DNA of 8,191 nucleotides from Polaromonas sp. (GCA_028292345.1 JAQGMN010000131.1:1-8191); one strand, 5' to 3'; numbered from the stretch's first letter, positions 1 through 6,832 are shown. A program made the numbers and translations. The notes: a model not told the origin generated them from the letters alone.

Positions 1-909
1 AGCCGGCCGAACGTGACGATCGAGGCGGCCAGCCTGGCCATCAAGAGCGGCAATGCCTGCATCCTGCGCGGCGGCTCCGAGGCCATCGAGTCGAACAAGG
101 CGCTGGCCGAACTGGTGCGCCAGGCGCTGGAGGCGGCCGGATTGCCGCCCGAGGCCGTGCAGCTGGTCGGCACGACCGACCGCGAGGCCGTCGGCATTCT
201 CATCGCCATGCCGCAGTATGTGGACGTGATCATTCCGCGCGGCGGCAAGGGCCTGATCGAGCGCATCAGCCGCGATGCCAAGGTGCCGGTCATCAAGCAC
301 CTGGACGGCAACTGCCATGTGTATGTTGACGACCCGTGCGACATCGCCATGGCCGTGCGCATCGCCGACAACGCCAAGACGCAGAAATACAGCCCGTGCA
401 ACGCCACCGAGGGCCTGCTGGTCGCGCGCGGCGCGGCGGCCGGGTTCCTGCCGCTGATCGGCGCCATCTACGCCGCCAAGGGCGTCGAAATGCGCTGCGA
501 CGAGGCCTCGGCGCATATCCTGCGGGCGCAACCTGCTATTGAACCGATAGCAAGCATCGTTCCGGCCACCGAGCAGGACTGGTCCGAGGAATACCTGGCG
601 CCGGTCATCAGCATCAAGGTGGTGGCCGGCGTGGACGAGGCGATTGCGCACATCAACCGCTATTCCAGCCACCACACCGACGCCATCGTGACGCGCGACC
701 ACATGAATGCCCAGCGTTTTCTGCGCGAGGTCGATTCGGCCAGCGTGATGGTCAATGCCAGCACGCGCTTTGCCGACGGCTTCGAGTTCGGCCTGGGCGC
801 CGAGATCGGCATCAGCACCGACAAGTTCCATGCGCGCGGGCCGGTCGGCATCGAAGGGCTGACCTCGCTCAAGTACGTGGTGCTCGGCCAGGGCGAAGTG
901 CGGACCTGA
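1..909 (+). CDS. proA: Glutamate-5-semialdehyde dehydrogenase (gamma-glutamyl phosphate reductase), 5'-truncated by window edge
   Basis: ProA reduces gamma-glutamyl phosphate with NADPH to glutamate-5-semialdehyde, the second step of proline synthesis, in the cytoplasm. The reading frame is open from base 1 (S-R-P-N-V-T-I-E-A...), so the start lies upstream. 302 residues are visible, against about 420 in the family, so roughly the first 120 are missing; the GTG at 13 is an internal Val codon. Visible landmarks are the cofactor-domain segment GNACILRGGSEA, the IIPRGGKGLI motif, GNCHVYVD, and the catalytic cysteine in KTQKYSPCNATEG (codon 397-399). The C-terminal family signatures VNASTRFADGFEFGLGAE and HARGPVGIEGLTSLKY are also present. 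An in-frame palindrome at 534-552 encodes part of a short variable segment, AQPAIEPIASIVPA, just before the conserved EEYLAPVISIKVV. No frameshift is seen and the gene ends in TGA. The family call is secure. Confidence 0.96.
   Translation, partial: SRPNVTIEAASLAIKSGNACILRGGSEAIESNKALAELVRQALEAAGLPPEAVQLVGTTDREAVGILIAMPQYVDVIIPRGGKGLIERISRDAKVPVIKHLDGNCHVYVDDPCDIAMAVRIADNAKTQKYSPCNATEGLLVARGAAAGFLPLIGAIYAAKGVEMRCDEASAHILRAQPAIEPIASIVPATEQDWSEEYLAPVISIKVVAGVDEAIAHINRYSSHHTDAIVTRDHMNAQRFLREVDSASVMVNASTRFADGFEFGLGAEIGISTDKFHARGPVGIEGLTSLKYVVLGQGEVRT
534..552. repeat. TGCTAT-N7-ATAGCA palindromic repeat inside proA
   Basis: The sequence TGCTATTGAACCGATAGCA forms a perfect 6-bp inverted repeat around a 7-nt loop. 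It is locally A/T-rich within a very G/C-rich gene and is read in frame as part of P-A-I-E-P-I-A-S. A second element of the same geometry lies at 4441-4459. I recall similar GCTAT...ATAGC elements as frequent, mostly intergenic, repeats in Comamonadaceae genomes; that is memory, not something shown here. Confidence 0.55.
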
Positions 910-915
910 TCCGCT

Positions 916-932
916 GGCGCTGAGCGCCTTGT
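916..932 (+). terminator. Weak candidate terminator after proA
   Basis: GGCGC-TGA-GCGCC (916-928) forms a 5-bp G/C stem with a 3-nt loop, 6 bases past the proA stop, and is followed by TTGT. The U-tract is poor, so termination is uncertain. A second stem, CAGC/GCTG with an inner CCC/GGG and one G-G mismatch (951-970), follows just before the gshA -35 box and could contribute. Confidence 0.35.
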
Positions 933-974
933 AGGTCATTTCCCCATCTGCAGCGCCCGCCGGGGGGCTGGCGA

Positions 975-1001
975 TTGACAGGCCCTAGAATTCGGCATAA
1001 C
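975..1001 (+). promoter_or_regulatory. Candidate sigma-70 promoter for gshA
   Basis: A perfect -35 hexamer TTGACA occurs at 975-980. The best downstream -10 match is CATAAC at 996-1001 (4 of 6 to TATAAT) with a short 15-bp spacer. A better -10 by sequence, TAGAAT at 986-991, lies too close to that -35, and no -35 is seen upstream of it within the G-run. Which hexamer is used cannot be settled by eye. The site is 38-64 bases ahead of the gshA ATG. Confidence 0.45.
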
Positions 1002-1038
1002 CGAACAAGATAACGACATCCCCATCGAAAGTGGCCGC

Positions 1039-2334
1039 ATGGTTCCGCACCTCATCACCGCCCTGACCGGCCCCATCAACGAACTCGAACAGCGCATCCT
1101 GGACACCACGCCTGCCATCGAGCGCTGGTTCCGGCTGGAGTGGATGGAGCACACGCCGCCGTTCTACAGTTCGGTCGACATCCGCAACGCCGGCTTCAAG
1201 CTCGCACCCGTCGACACCAACCTGTTTCCGGCCGGCTGGGACCATCTCACGGCGCAGATGATGCCGCTGGCGGTGCAGGCCGCCATGGCCGCGATCGAGA
1301 AAATCTGCCCCGAGGCGCGCAACCTGCTGGTGGTGCCCGAGCACCCGTCGCGCAACCCGTCCTACCTGGCCAACGTGCTGCAGCTCAAGCGGATTTTTTA
1401 CCAGGCCGGCCTGAACGTGCGCTTCGGCTCGCTGAGCCCGGACATCAAGGCGCCGACCACGGTGCCTCTGCCCGACGGCGAGAGCCTGGTGCTGGAGCCG
1501 CTGATCCGCAGCGACCGGCGGCTGGGGCTGAAGGACTTCGATCCCTGCACCATCCTGCTCAACAACGACCTGTCGGCCGGCATTCCGGGCATCCTGGAAG
1601 ACCTGCACGAGCAGTACCTGCTGCCGCCGCTGCACGCCGGCTGGACCGTGCGCCGCAAGTCGAACCATTTCAAGGCCTACGAGGAGATTTCCAAGCGCTT
1701 TGGCAAGCTGCTGGGCATCGACCCGTGGCTGATCAATCCGCTGTTCGCCCAGTGCGACGATGTCGACCTGGCCCAGGGACGGGGCATGGAATGCTTGACG
1801 ACGCATGTCGATGCGCTGCTGTCGCGCATCAAGCGCAAGTACAAGGAATACGGCATCAATGAAAAGCCGTTCGTCATGGTCAAGCCCGACAACGGCACCT
1901 CGGGCGCGGGCGTCATCACCGTGCACGACGCCAAGGAGCTTGAAGCGCTGGGCCGCAAGGCCAAGGCCCGGAGCGGCGCGGCGCGCGACGGCATGCTGCC
2001 GCCTGAGATCATCATCCAGGAAGGCGTGCTGACCAACGAGCGCATCGGGGACGCCGTGGCCGAGCCGGTGGTCTACATGATGGACCGCTACGTGGTCGGC
2101 GGCTTTTACCGGGTGCATCCCGAGCGCGGCGTGGACGAAAACCTCAACGCGCCCGGCGCCAGCTTCGAGCCGCTGGCCTTTTCCGACAGCGGCCGCCTGC
2201 CGCAAAACGGTGAAAAGCCCGGCTCCAGCGGCCCGAACCGCTTCTACATGTACGGCGTCGTGGCCCGGCTGGCCATGCTGGCGGCCAGCTACGAGCTGGA
2301 GGCGACCGATCCGGATGCCGAGGTCTACGACTGA
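1039..2334 (+). CDS. gshA: Glutamate-cysteine ligase, proteobacterial 'ferrooxidans-type' GshA
   Basis: This enzyme joins L-glutamate and L-cysteine using ATP to give gamma-glutamylcysteine, the first and usually rate-limiting step of glutathione synthesis, in the cytoplasm. At 431 residues it matches the GshA type first described in Acidithiobacillus ferrooxidans (TIGR02049, Pfam GshA), which is unrelated in sequence to E. coli GshA. Recognisable blocks are ERWFRLEWMEHTPPFY (28-43), SVDIRNAGFKLAPVDTNLFP (45-64), CTILLNNDLSAGIPGIL (170-186), LLPPLHAGWTVRRKSNHF (194-211) and GFYRVHPERGVDENLNAPG (355-373). A glycine-rich nucleotide-binding-like loop, VKPDNGTSGAGVITV, lies at 281-295. ATG 1039 gives the family N-terminus MVPHLITALTGPINELE; an in-frame TGA at 976-978 blocks long extension and no other in-frame ATG or GTG intervenes. 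The ribosome site is weak (GAAAG about 8 bases upstream). kup and gshB follow on the same strand. Confidence 0.95.
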   Translation: MVPHLITALTGPINELEQRILDTTPAIERWFRLEWMEHTPPFYSSVDIRNAGFKLAPVDTNLFPAGWDHLTAQMMPLAVQAAMAAIEKICPEARNLLVVPEHPSRNPSYLANVLQLKRIFYQAGLNVRFGSLSPDIKAPTTVPLPDGESLVLEPLIRSDRRLGLKDFDPCTILLNNDLSAGIPGILEDLHEQYLLPPLHAGWTVRRKSNHFKAYEEISKRFGKLLGIDPWLINPLFAQCDDVDLAQGRGMECLTTHVDALLSRIKRKYKEYGINEKPFVMVKPDNGTSGAGVITVHDAKELEALGRKAKARSGAARDGMLPPEIIIQEGVLTNERIGDAVAEPVVYMMDRYVVGGFYRVHPERGVDENLNAPGASFEPLAFSDSGRLPQNGEKPGSSGPNRFYMYGVVARLAMLAASYELEATDPDAEVYD

Positions 2335-2418
2335 GCGCCAGGCCGGACAGTGCATGGGCTGCAAGGTTGTTGCGGTGCAGCAAAAGCCGTGTTTCTGCCG
2401 GTCGCGGTTGCCGGCTGC

Positions 2419-2446
2419 TTGCAAGCGGGCGGGGTGAGTGCAAAAT
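2419..2446 (+). promoter_or_regulatory. Candidate kup promoter overlapping a 10-bp palindrome
   Basis: A plausible sigma-70 pair is TTGCAA (2419-2424, 4 of 6) and CAAAAT (2441-2446, 4 of 6), separated by 16 bp, about 86 bases ahead of the kup start. The -35 box lies inside the perfect palindrome GCTTGCAAGC (2417-2426), which could be an operator or chance. The other bases between gshA and kup (2335-2532) hold no gene that I can see. Confidence 0.4.
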
Positions 2447-2532
2447 AGCGGTCCCTTCGACAAGCCTTCCCTAGGCCACGGCCGTCTCTGGCTGCGCTCG
2501 AATCCGTTCCTTTTCAAAGACGGGCAGCTTTT

Positions 2533-4401
2533 GTGACAAGTCAAAAATCATCTCTTGCCGTGCTCACCGTGGGCGCCATCGGCGTTGTCTACGGCGACAT
2601 CGGCACCAGCGTCCTGTATGCCATGAAGGAGGTTTTCGGCTCCGGGCATGTCCCGTTCACGCCCGACAACGTCTACGGCATCCTGTCGATCTTCTTCTGG
2701 ACGCTGACCGTCATCGTGTCGCTGAAATATGTCACGCTGGTGCTGCGCGCCGACAACCACGGCGAAGGCGGGCTGATCGCCATGCTGGCGCTGGCCTCGA
2801 CCGCGGTGCAGGACCGGCCGCAACTGCGCAAGGTCTTGCTGCTGGTCGGCATCTTCGGCACCTCGCTGTTCTATGGCGACGGCGTCATCACGCCGGCCAT
2901 CTCGGTGCTGTCGGCGGTCGAGGGCCTGGAGGTGATCTCGCCCACCTTCACCCGCGCAGTGATTCCTGTCACGCTGGTGATCCTGTTCATCTTGTTTGCC
3001 GTGCAAAAGCATGGAACGGCGGGCATCGGCAAGTTCTTCGGCCCGATCACCATCGTCTGGTTCGCGGTGCTGGCCATTCTGGGCGTGTCCCAGATCGTCA
3101 CCCACCCCGAGATCCTGCTGGCGATCAATCCCTATTACGCCTTGACGTTCATGTGGGACAACCCGGGCACGACCTTCATCATCCTGGGCGCGGTGGTGCT
3201 GTGCGTCACCGGCGCCGAGGCGCTGTATGCCGACCTGGGCCACTTCGGCAAAAAACCGATCCGGCTGGCCTGGTTCTCGGTCGTCATGCCTTCGCTGGTG
3301 CTGAACTATTTTGGCCAGGGCGCGCTGCTGCTGAGCAACCCGGAAGCAGTGAAGAATCCGTTCTACCTGATGGCGCCCGACTGGGCCCTGATCCCGCTGG
3401 TCGTGCTGGCCACGCTGGCGACGGTGATTGCCTCTCAGGCGCTGATCACCGGCGCCTTCAGCGTCACCAAGCAGGCCATCCAGATGGGCTACCTGCCCCG
3501 GCTGCGCATCGAGCACACCAGCGTGCGCGACACCGGCCAGATCTACATGCCGTTTGTCAACTGGGGCCTGTTCGTCACCATCGTGCTGGCCGTCGTGATG
3601 TTCCGCTCGTCGAGCAACCTGGCGGCGGCCTACGGCATCGCGGTCTGCACCGACATGCTGATCACCACGGTGCTGACCTTCTATGTGATCCGCTACGGCT
3701 GGAAGTACCCGCTCTGGCTGTGCATTGCCGCGACCAGCGTGTTTTTCGCCGTCGATTTCACCTTTTTCGCCTCCAACCTGATGAAGCTGTTCGCCGGCGG
3801 CTGGTTTCCGCTGGTCATCGGCGGCGCGGTGTTCACGCTGATGATCACCTGGAAGGAAGGGCGGCGCCTGCTCAATGAAAAGCTGCGCACCGACGCCATC
3901 GACCTGCCGAGCTTTCTGGATGCGGTGTTTGTCAGCCCGCCGCAGCGCGTCGAGGGCACGGCCGTCTTCATGACCGCCGAGCCGGGCATCGTGCCCAATG
4001 CCATGCTGCACAACCTCAAGCACAACAAGGTGCTGCATTCGCAAAACCTGTTCGTCACCGTGGTGAACCACGAGGTGCCGTGGATCGGCATGGACAAGCG
4101 GCTGCAGGTCGAGTCGCTGGGCCACGACTGCTGGCAGGTCAATATCCACTACGGCTTCAAGAACGACCTGGACCTGCCCAAGGCGCTCAAGCAGATCAGG
4201 AACCGCGGCTGCCAGTTGGAGCCGATGACGACCAGCTATTTCCTGTCGCGCGACACGGTGATACCGACCATTGGCAGCGGCATGGCGGCCTGGCGCGAAA
4301 AGCTGTTTGCGCAGATGCACCACAACGCCAGCGGCGCGGCCGACTTTTTGAACCTGCCGAACAACTCGGTGGTGGAACTCGGCAGCAAGATCGAGATTTG
4401 A
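2533..4401 (+). CDS. kup: Kup-family low-affinity K+ transporter
   Basis: Kup (KUP/HAK/KT family, Pfam K_trans) is an inner-membrane K+/H+ symporter used for constitutive potassium uptake. The protein has 622 residues, the same length as E. coli Kup as I recall it. The signature GVVYGDIGTSVLY (17-29) sits in the first membrane helix. Further family blocks are RADNHGEGG (72-80), FYGDGVITPAISVLSAVEGLE, ALYADLGHFGKKPIRLAWF, NYFGQGALLL and SSNLAAAYGIAV. About twelve hydrophobic helices fill the first ~450 residues, and a soluble cytoplasmic tail ends in the typical VVELGSKIEI. Acidic residues expected for ion binding are present (D22, and D116 where E. coli has Glu). The start is GTG at 2533: it gives the short family N-terminus, and the next in-frame ATG would delete the first helix. 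The ribosome site is poor. Position 27 is Val where the broad family usually has Pro (GTSPLY). Confidence 0.96.
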   Translation: MTSQKSSLAVLTVGAIGVVYGDIGTSVLYAMKEVFGSGHVPFTPDNVYGILSIFFWTLTVIVSLKYVTLVLRADNHGEGGLIAMLALASTAVQDRPQLRKVLLLVGIFGTSLFYGDGVITPAISVLSAVEGLEVISPTFTRAVIPVTLVILFILFAVQKHGTAGIGKFFGPITIVWFAVLAILGVSQIVTHPEILLAINPYYALTFMWDNPGTTFIILGAVVLCVTGAEALYADLGHFGKKPIRLAWFSVVMPSLVLNYFGQGALLLSNPEAVKNPFYLMAPDWALIPLVVLATLATVIASQALITGAFSVTKQAIQMGYLPRLRIEHTSVRDTGQIYMPFVNWGLFVTIVLAVVMFRSSSNLAAAYGIAVCTDMLITTVLTFYVIRYGWKYPLWLCIAATSVFFAVDFTFFASNLMKLFAGGWFPLVIGGAVFTLMITWKEGRRLLNEKLRTDAIDLPSFLDAVFVSPPQRVEGTAVFMTAEPGIVPNAMLHNLKHNKVLHSQNLFVTVVNHEVPWIGMDKRLQVESLGHDCWQVNIHYGFKNDLDLPKALKQIRNRGCQLEPMTTSYFLSRDTVIPTIGSGMAAWREKLFAQMHHNASGAADFLNLPNNSVVELGSKIEI

Positions 4402-4440
4402 GCCAAACGAGCGCTTTGCGCAATGGCCCTATGGGCTGAA

Positions 4441-4459
4441 TGCTCTTTATTTCATAGCA
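4441..4459. repeat. TGCTCT-N7-ATAGCA imperfect palindromic repeat downstream of kup
   Basis: TGCTCT (4441-4446), a 7-nt spacer and ATAGCA (4454-4459) form the same 6-7-6 arrangement as the proA element, with one mismatch; the flanking A4440 and T4460 can extend the pairing by one. It lies 39 bases past the kup stop and may double as a transcript 3' structure. Just upstream are the mini-hairpins GCGC-TTT-GCGC (4411-4421) and GCCC-TAT-GGGC (4427-4437). Confidence 0.45.
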
Positions 4460-4485
4460 TGCAGGATGGCCGGAGTTCGGCGGAC

Positions 4486-4504
4486 GGCCTTGCCCGGCAA
4501 GGCC
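4486..4504 (+). other. Strong hairpin in the kup-gshB gap (gshB leader)
   Basis: GGCCTTGC (4486-4493), loop CCG, GCAAGGCC (4497-4504) form a perfect 8-bp stem. No T-run follows, so it is not a standard intrinsic terminator. The left arm with its preceding C (CGGCCTT, 4485-4491) can also pair with AAGGCCG at 4510-4516, giving a competing helix. The rest of 4402-4639 shows no gene and no convincing promoter. Confidence 0.4.
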
Positions 4505-4639
4505 ATTCGAAGGCCGCCGGTGCAAAACCAGCCACCTGCGCGGCAACGCCGTTTGTACAACAATACCCTCCAGCACCGCCGCGCACGCCCAGCCCGTGCC
4601 GGCGCCACCTTCTTCAACCGCCAGGTCGCTTCCACCGCC

Positions 4640-5593
4640 ATGAACATTCTTTTTATCGCCGATCCGCTTGATTCCTTCAAGATCTACAAGGACACCACCT
4701 TTGCCATGATGCGCGAGGCCGAGCGGCGCGGCCACCGCATCAGCGCCTGCGGGCAGCAGGACCTGATGTGGCAGCTCGGCTCGCCGGTGATGGCGCATGT
4801 GCGCGACATCACGCTCACCGGCGATGCCGAGGACTGGTTCACCGAAACCGGCACGCGCGCGGTGGCGCTGAAGGACTTCGGCGCCGTGCTGATGCGCAAG
4901 GACCCGCCCTTCGACAGCGAGTACTTCTACGCCACGCACCTGCTCGAACAAGGCGAGCGCGAGGGCGCCCGGGTGTTCAACAAGCCGCGCGCGCTGCGCG
5001 ACCACCCCGAAAAGCTCGCCATCATGGAGTTCCCGCAGTTCATCGGCCCGACGCTGGTGACGCGCGATGCCGGGGACATCAAGCGCTTTCATGCCGAGCA
5101 CCGGGACATCATCCTCAAGCCGCTCGACGGCATGGGCGGCATGGGCATTTTCCGGGTCGGTCCCGACGGGCTGAATCTGGGCTCGATCACCGAGACGCTG
5201 AACCGCCACGGCGCGCAAAGCCTGATGGTGCAGAAGTTCCTGCCCGAGATCGTCAAGGGCGACAAGCGGGTGCTGGTGATTGGCGGCAAGGCCGTGCCCT
5301 TCAGCCTGGCGCGCATACCGCAGGGCAGCGAGGTGCGCGGCAACCTGGCGGCGGGCGGCGTGGGCGTGGCGCAGCCCCTGTCGGCGCGCGACCTGGAAAT
5401 TGCCGAGGCGCTCGGCCCGATCCTGGCCGCGCGCGGCCTGCTGCTGGCCGGTATCGACGTGATCGGCGACTGTGTGACCGAGATCAACGTCACCAGCCCG
5501 ACCTGCTTCCAGGAAATCCACGACCAGATGGGCTTTGACGTGGCCGCCATGTTCATCGACGCGCTGGAGCAGGCGGTCAGCGCGGGCCATTGA
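4640..5593 (+). CDS. gshB: Glutathione synthetase
   Basis: GshB ligates glycine to gamma-glutamylcysteine with ATP, the second step of glutathione synthesis, in the cytoplasm. The 317-residue product is about the length of E. coli GshB (316 as I recall). The N-terminus MNILFIADPLDSFKIYKDTT (1-20) matches the family closely. ATP-grasp landmarks follow in order: MRKDPPFDSEYFYATHLLE (85-103), FNKPRALRDHPEKL (113-126), ILKPLDGMGGMGIFRV (158-173), RGNLAAGG (233-240), and the metal/substrate-binding EINVTSPTCFQEI (281-293). The frame is open upstream to an ATG at 4466, but those extra residues are Arg/Ala/Pro-rich and unlike the family, so ATG 4640 is chosen, although its ribosome site is weak. It is the third gene of gshA-kup-gshB, with a 238-bp gap after kup that leaves open whether it is co-transcribed. 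Confidence 0.96.
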   Translation: MNILFIADPLDSFKIYKDTTFAMMREAERRGHRISACGQQDLMWQLGSPVMAHVRDITLTGDAEDWFTETGTRAVALKDFGAVLMRKDPPFDSEYFYATHLLEQGEREGARVFNKPRALRDHPEKLAIMEFPQFIGPTLVTRDAGDIKRFHAEHRDIILKPLDGMGGMGIFRVGPDGLNLGSITETLNRHGAQSLMVQKFLPEIVKGDKRVLVIGGKAVPFSLARIPQGSEVRGNLAAGGVGVAQPLSARDLEIAEALGPILAARGLLLAGIDVIGDCVTEINVTSPTCFQEIHDQMGFDVAAMFIDALEQAVSAGH

Positions 5594-5643
5594 AGGCATT
5601 TCAACCGGGCGCAATTTTCTTCACCTGCCCAGCCCCCGCGGCG

Positions 5644-5664
5644 GCCTGCCTGATGCCGGCAGGC
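5644..5664. terminator. Candidate hairpin between convergent gshB and GH114 genes
   Basis: GCCTGCC (5644-5650), a 7-nt loop and GGCAGGC (5658-5664) form a 7-bp G/C stem in the 84-bp convergent gap. Neither strand shows a good T-run directly after it, so a bidirectional transcript-end structure is possible but not proven. Confidence 0.35.
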
Positions 5665-5677
5665 GGGCGCCGGGCAA

Positions 5678-6832
5678 TTAAAAAGCAGGCCAGTAGCACA
5701 CGGTCTGCTGACCCGCGCTGGAGTCGGACACGGACGGCGAGAAGCCGCGCGAACGGCTGGATTGAAACGCCGACTGGGCTGCGGCGGTGTTGCTGCAGCT
5801 GCTGGCGTAGTCCAGCGTTCCGATCCAGAACTTGCGGCCGCCCGGCATCAGGTTCATGCCCGACCAGCTGACCAGCTCGGCTTCGGCGGACGTGTCGTGC
5901 ACGGGCTTGAACACCTCTTCGTGCGCAATGCCGTCGAGCAGGCTGGGAAAGGCGACGGTGCCGGCGGCGCCGGTCGCCTGGCCGAGGCGCGTCGTGTTGC
6001 CGGTCGCGTTCTGCAGCACAAACAGCATCGAAGGGTACTTGTCGCGCAGCCTGGCAATCAGGTCGAGGCCGCCCTGGCTGCACTGGGCGTCGCACGGTCC
6101 GTTCCGGGTGCTGGTTCCGTGCTCGACAATTTCCATGTTGTCGAAGTAAAAACCATCGACGCCCTGGGCGACCAGCCGGGGCACGATGTAGTTGATGACC
6201 AGGTTCTGGTAGCCGGCATTGCCCACATTCATCCAGACCTCGTTGCTGTAGCCCGAATAGGTTCCCAGCTGGGCCGCCTTGTTGGCCGCGCAGGAGAGGA
6301 ATCCCGCCGGCACGGTGGACCAGTAGCCGCGGAAGTTCTCGCAGGAACCCAGGTTCAGGTAGCTCAACACCTTGTTGGCGCCGCCATTCTTGAGTGTCCT
6401 GATCTGGCTGACGCTGAAATTGCCCATGTCCGGGTCGGCATCAATGTCCAGGATGCGGTATGTCGCCGCCAGCTTGGGCAGATCGATGCTGTCGGCCGAG
6501 CCGTAGAAGGACGCCCACGGACCGGCGTTGGGAAAGCCCCGGCTGGCAGCCGCTGACGGGGCGGGTTCTGCCGGCGTGGGCGTTGGGGCAGGGGTTGGCG
6601 CTGGAGCAGGCGTGGGCGCCGTTGCGTGTTTCTTGCGGCTCCCCGTCCTGGTGGAGCCGTCCTGGGTGGTGGCGGCCTGGGCCGTGTCACCGATGAGCGT
6701 CAGGGTGCGGCCATGCGCCGTGAAAGTGGCTCCGATCGCAACGAGCATGGCGGCATGGCGCAGCGTCGCGGCCAGGCGCGAGCCACTGAAGGAATGATGG
6801 GACGGGCTGGAGGAAGGGAGATGAGTCGGCAT
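5678..6832 (-). CDS. Secreted GH114-type glycoside hydrolase (endo-alpha-1,4-polygalactosaminidase-like)
   Basis: The 384-residue product appears exported. It has a hydrophobic stretch (about 27-39, AAMLVAIGATFTA) with a plausible cleavage site after A-H-G (41), a Ser/Thr/Lys-rich segment, a Pro/Ala/Thr linker (about 71-96), then a catalytic domain from about 104. The domain resembles Pfam Glyco_hydro_114: WASFYGSADSIDLPKL, KVLSYLNLGSCENFRGYW (154-171), EVWMNVGN (198-205), GVDGFYFDNMEI (224-235), MLFVLQNATGN (269-279) and DGIAHEEVF (300-308). Family members are alpha/beta barrels acting on galactosamine-containing polysaccharides; D231 and E305/E306 are likely acidic active-site candidates by motif position (inference). 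Six cysteines (164, 181, 247, 251, 346, 379) fit disulfides in an exported protein. No exopolysaccharide operon is beside it. ATG 6832 lacks a clear ribosome site, so the start is tentative; Met29 is an alternative that would shorten the signal region. Substrate is uncertain. Confidence 0.85.
   Translation of the reverse strand: MPTHLPSSSPSHHSFSGSRLAATLRHAAMLVAIGATFTAHGRTLTLIGDTAQAATTQDGSTRTGSRKKHATAPTPAPAPTPAPTPTPAEPAPSAAASRGFPNAGPWASFYGSADSIDLPKLAATYRILDIDADPDMGNFSVSQIRTLKNGGANKVLSYLNLGSCENFRGYWSTVPAGFLSCAANKAAQLGTYSGYSNEVWMNVGNAGYQNLVINYIVPRLVAQGVDGFYFDNMEIVEHGTSTRNGPCDAQCSQGGLDLIARLRDKYPSMLFVLQNATGNTTRLGQATGAAGTVAFPSLLDGIAHEEVFKPVHDTSAEAELVSWSGMNLMPGGRKFWIGTLDYASSCSNTAAAQSAFQSSRSRGFSPSVSDSSAGQQTVCYWPAF

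Noticed and set aside
985..2544. Long - strand open frame (519 codons) opposite gshA
   Set aside because: It is antisense to a clear gshA, with low-complexity Arg/Gly/Ala/Val/His-rich content typical of antisense frames in high-G/C DNA, and no recognisable domain.
2548..4323. Long - strand open frame (591 codons) opposite kup
   Set aside because: It is opposite a full-length family match and its translation is dominated by His/Gln/Asp/Arg/Gly, as expected from reading hydrophobic codons in reverse.
4466..4639. N-terminal extension of GshB from ATG 4466
   Set aside because: The added 58 residues are Arg/Ala/Pro-rich, unlike any GshB; the family N-terminus begins exactly at ATG 4640.
4423..4671. 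Small + strand open frame in the kup-gshB gap
   Set aside because: It overlaps the gshB start in another frame, has no ribosome site or recognisable domain, and has shadow-like composition.
4196..5614. Long - strand open frame opposite gshB and the end of kup
   Set aside because: It spans two real genes and the gap between them, has no family resemblance, and shows shadow-like composition.
5762..6556. + strand open frame opposite the GH114 gene
   Set aside because: The - strand frame has signal region, linker and GH114 motifs; the + strand frame is a Val/Gly/Ala-rich shadow.
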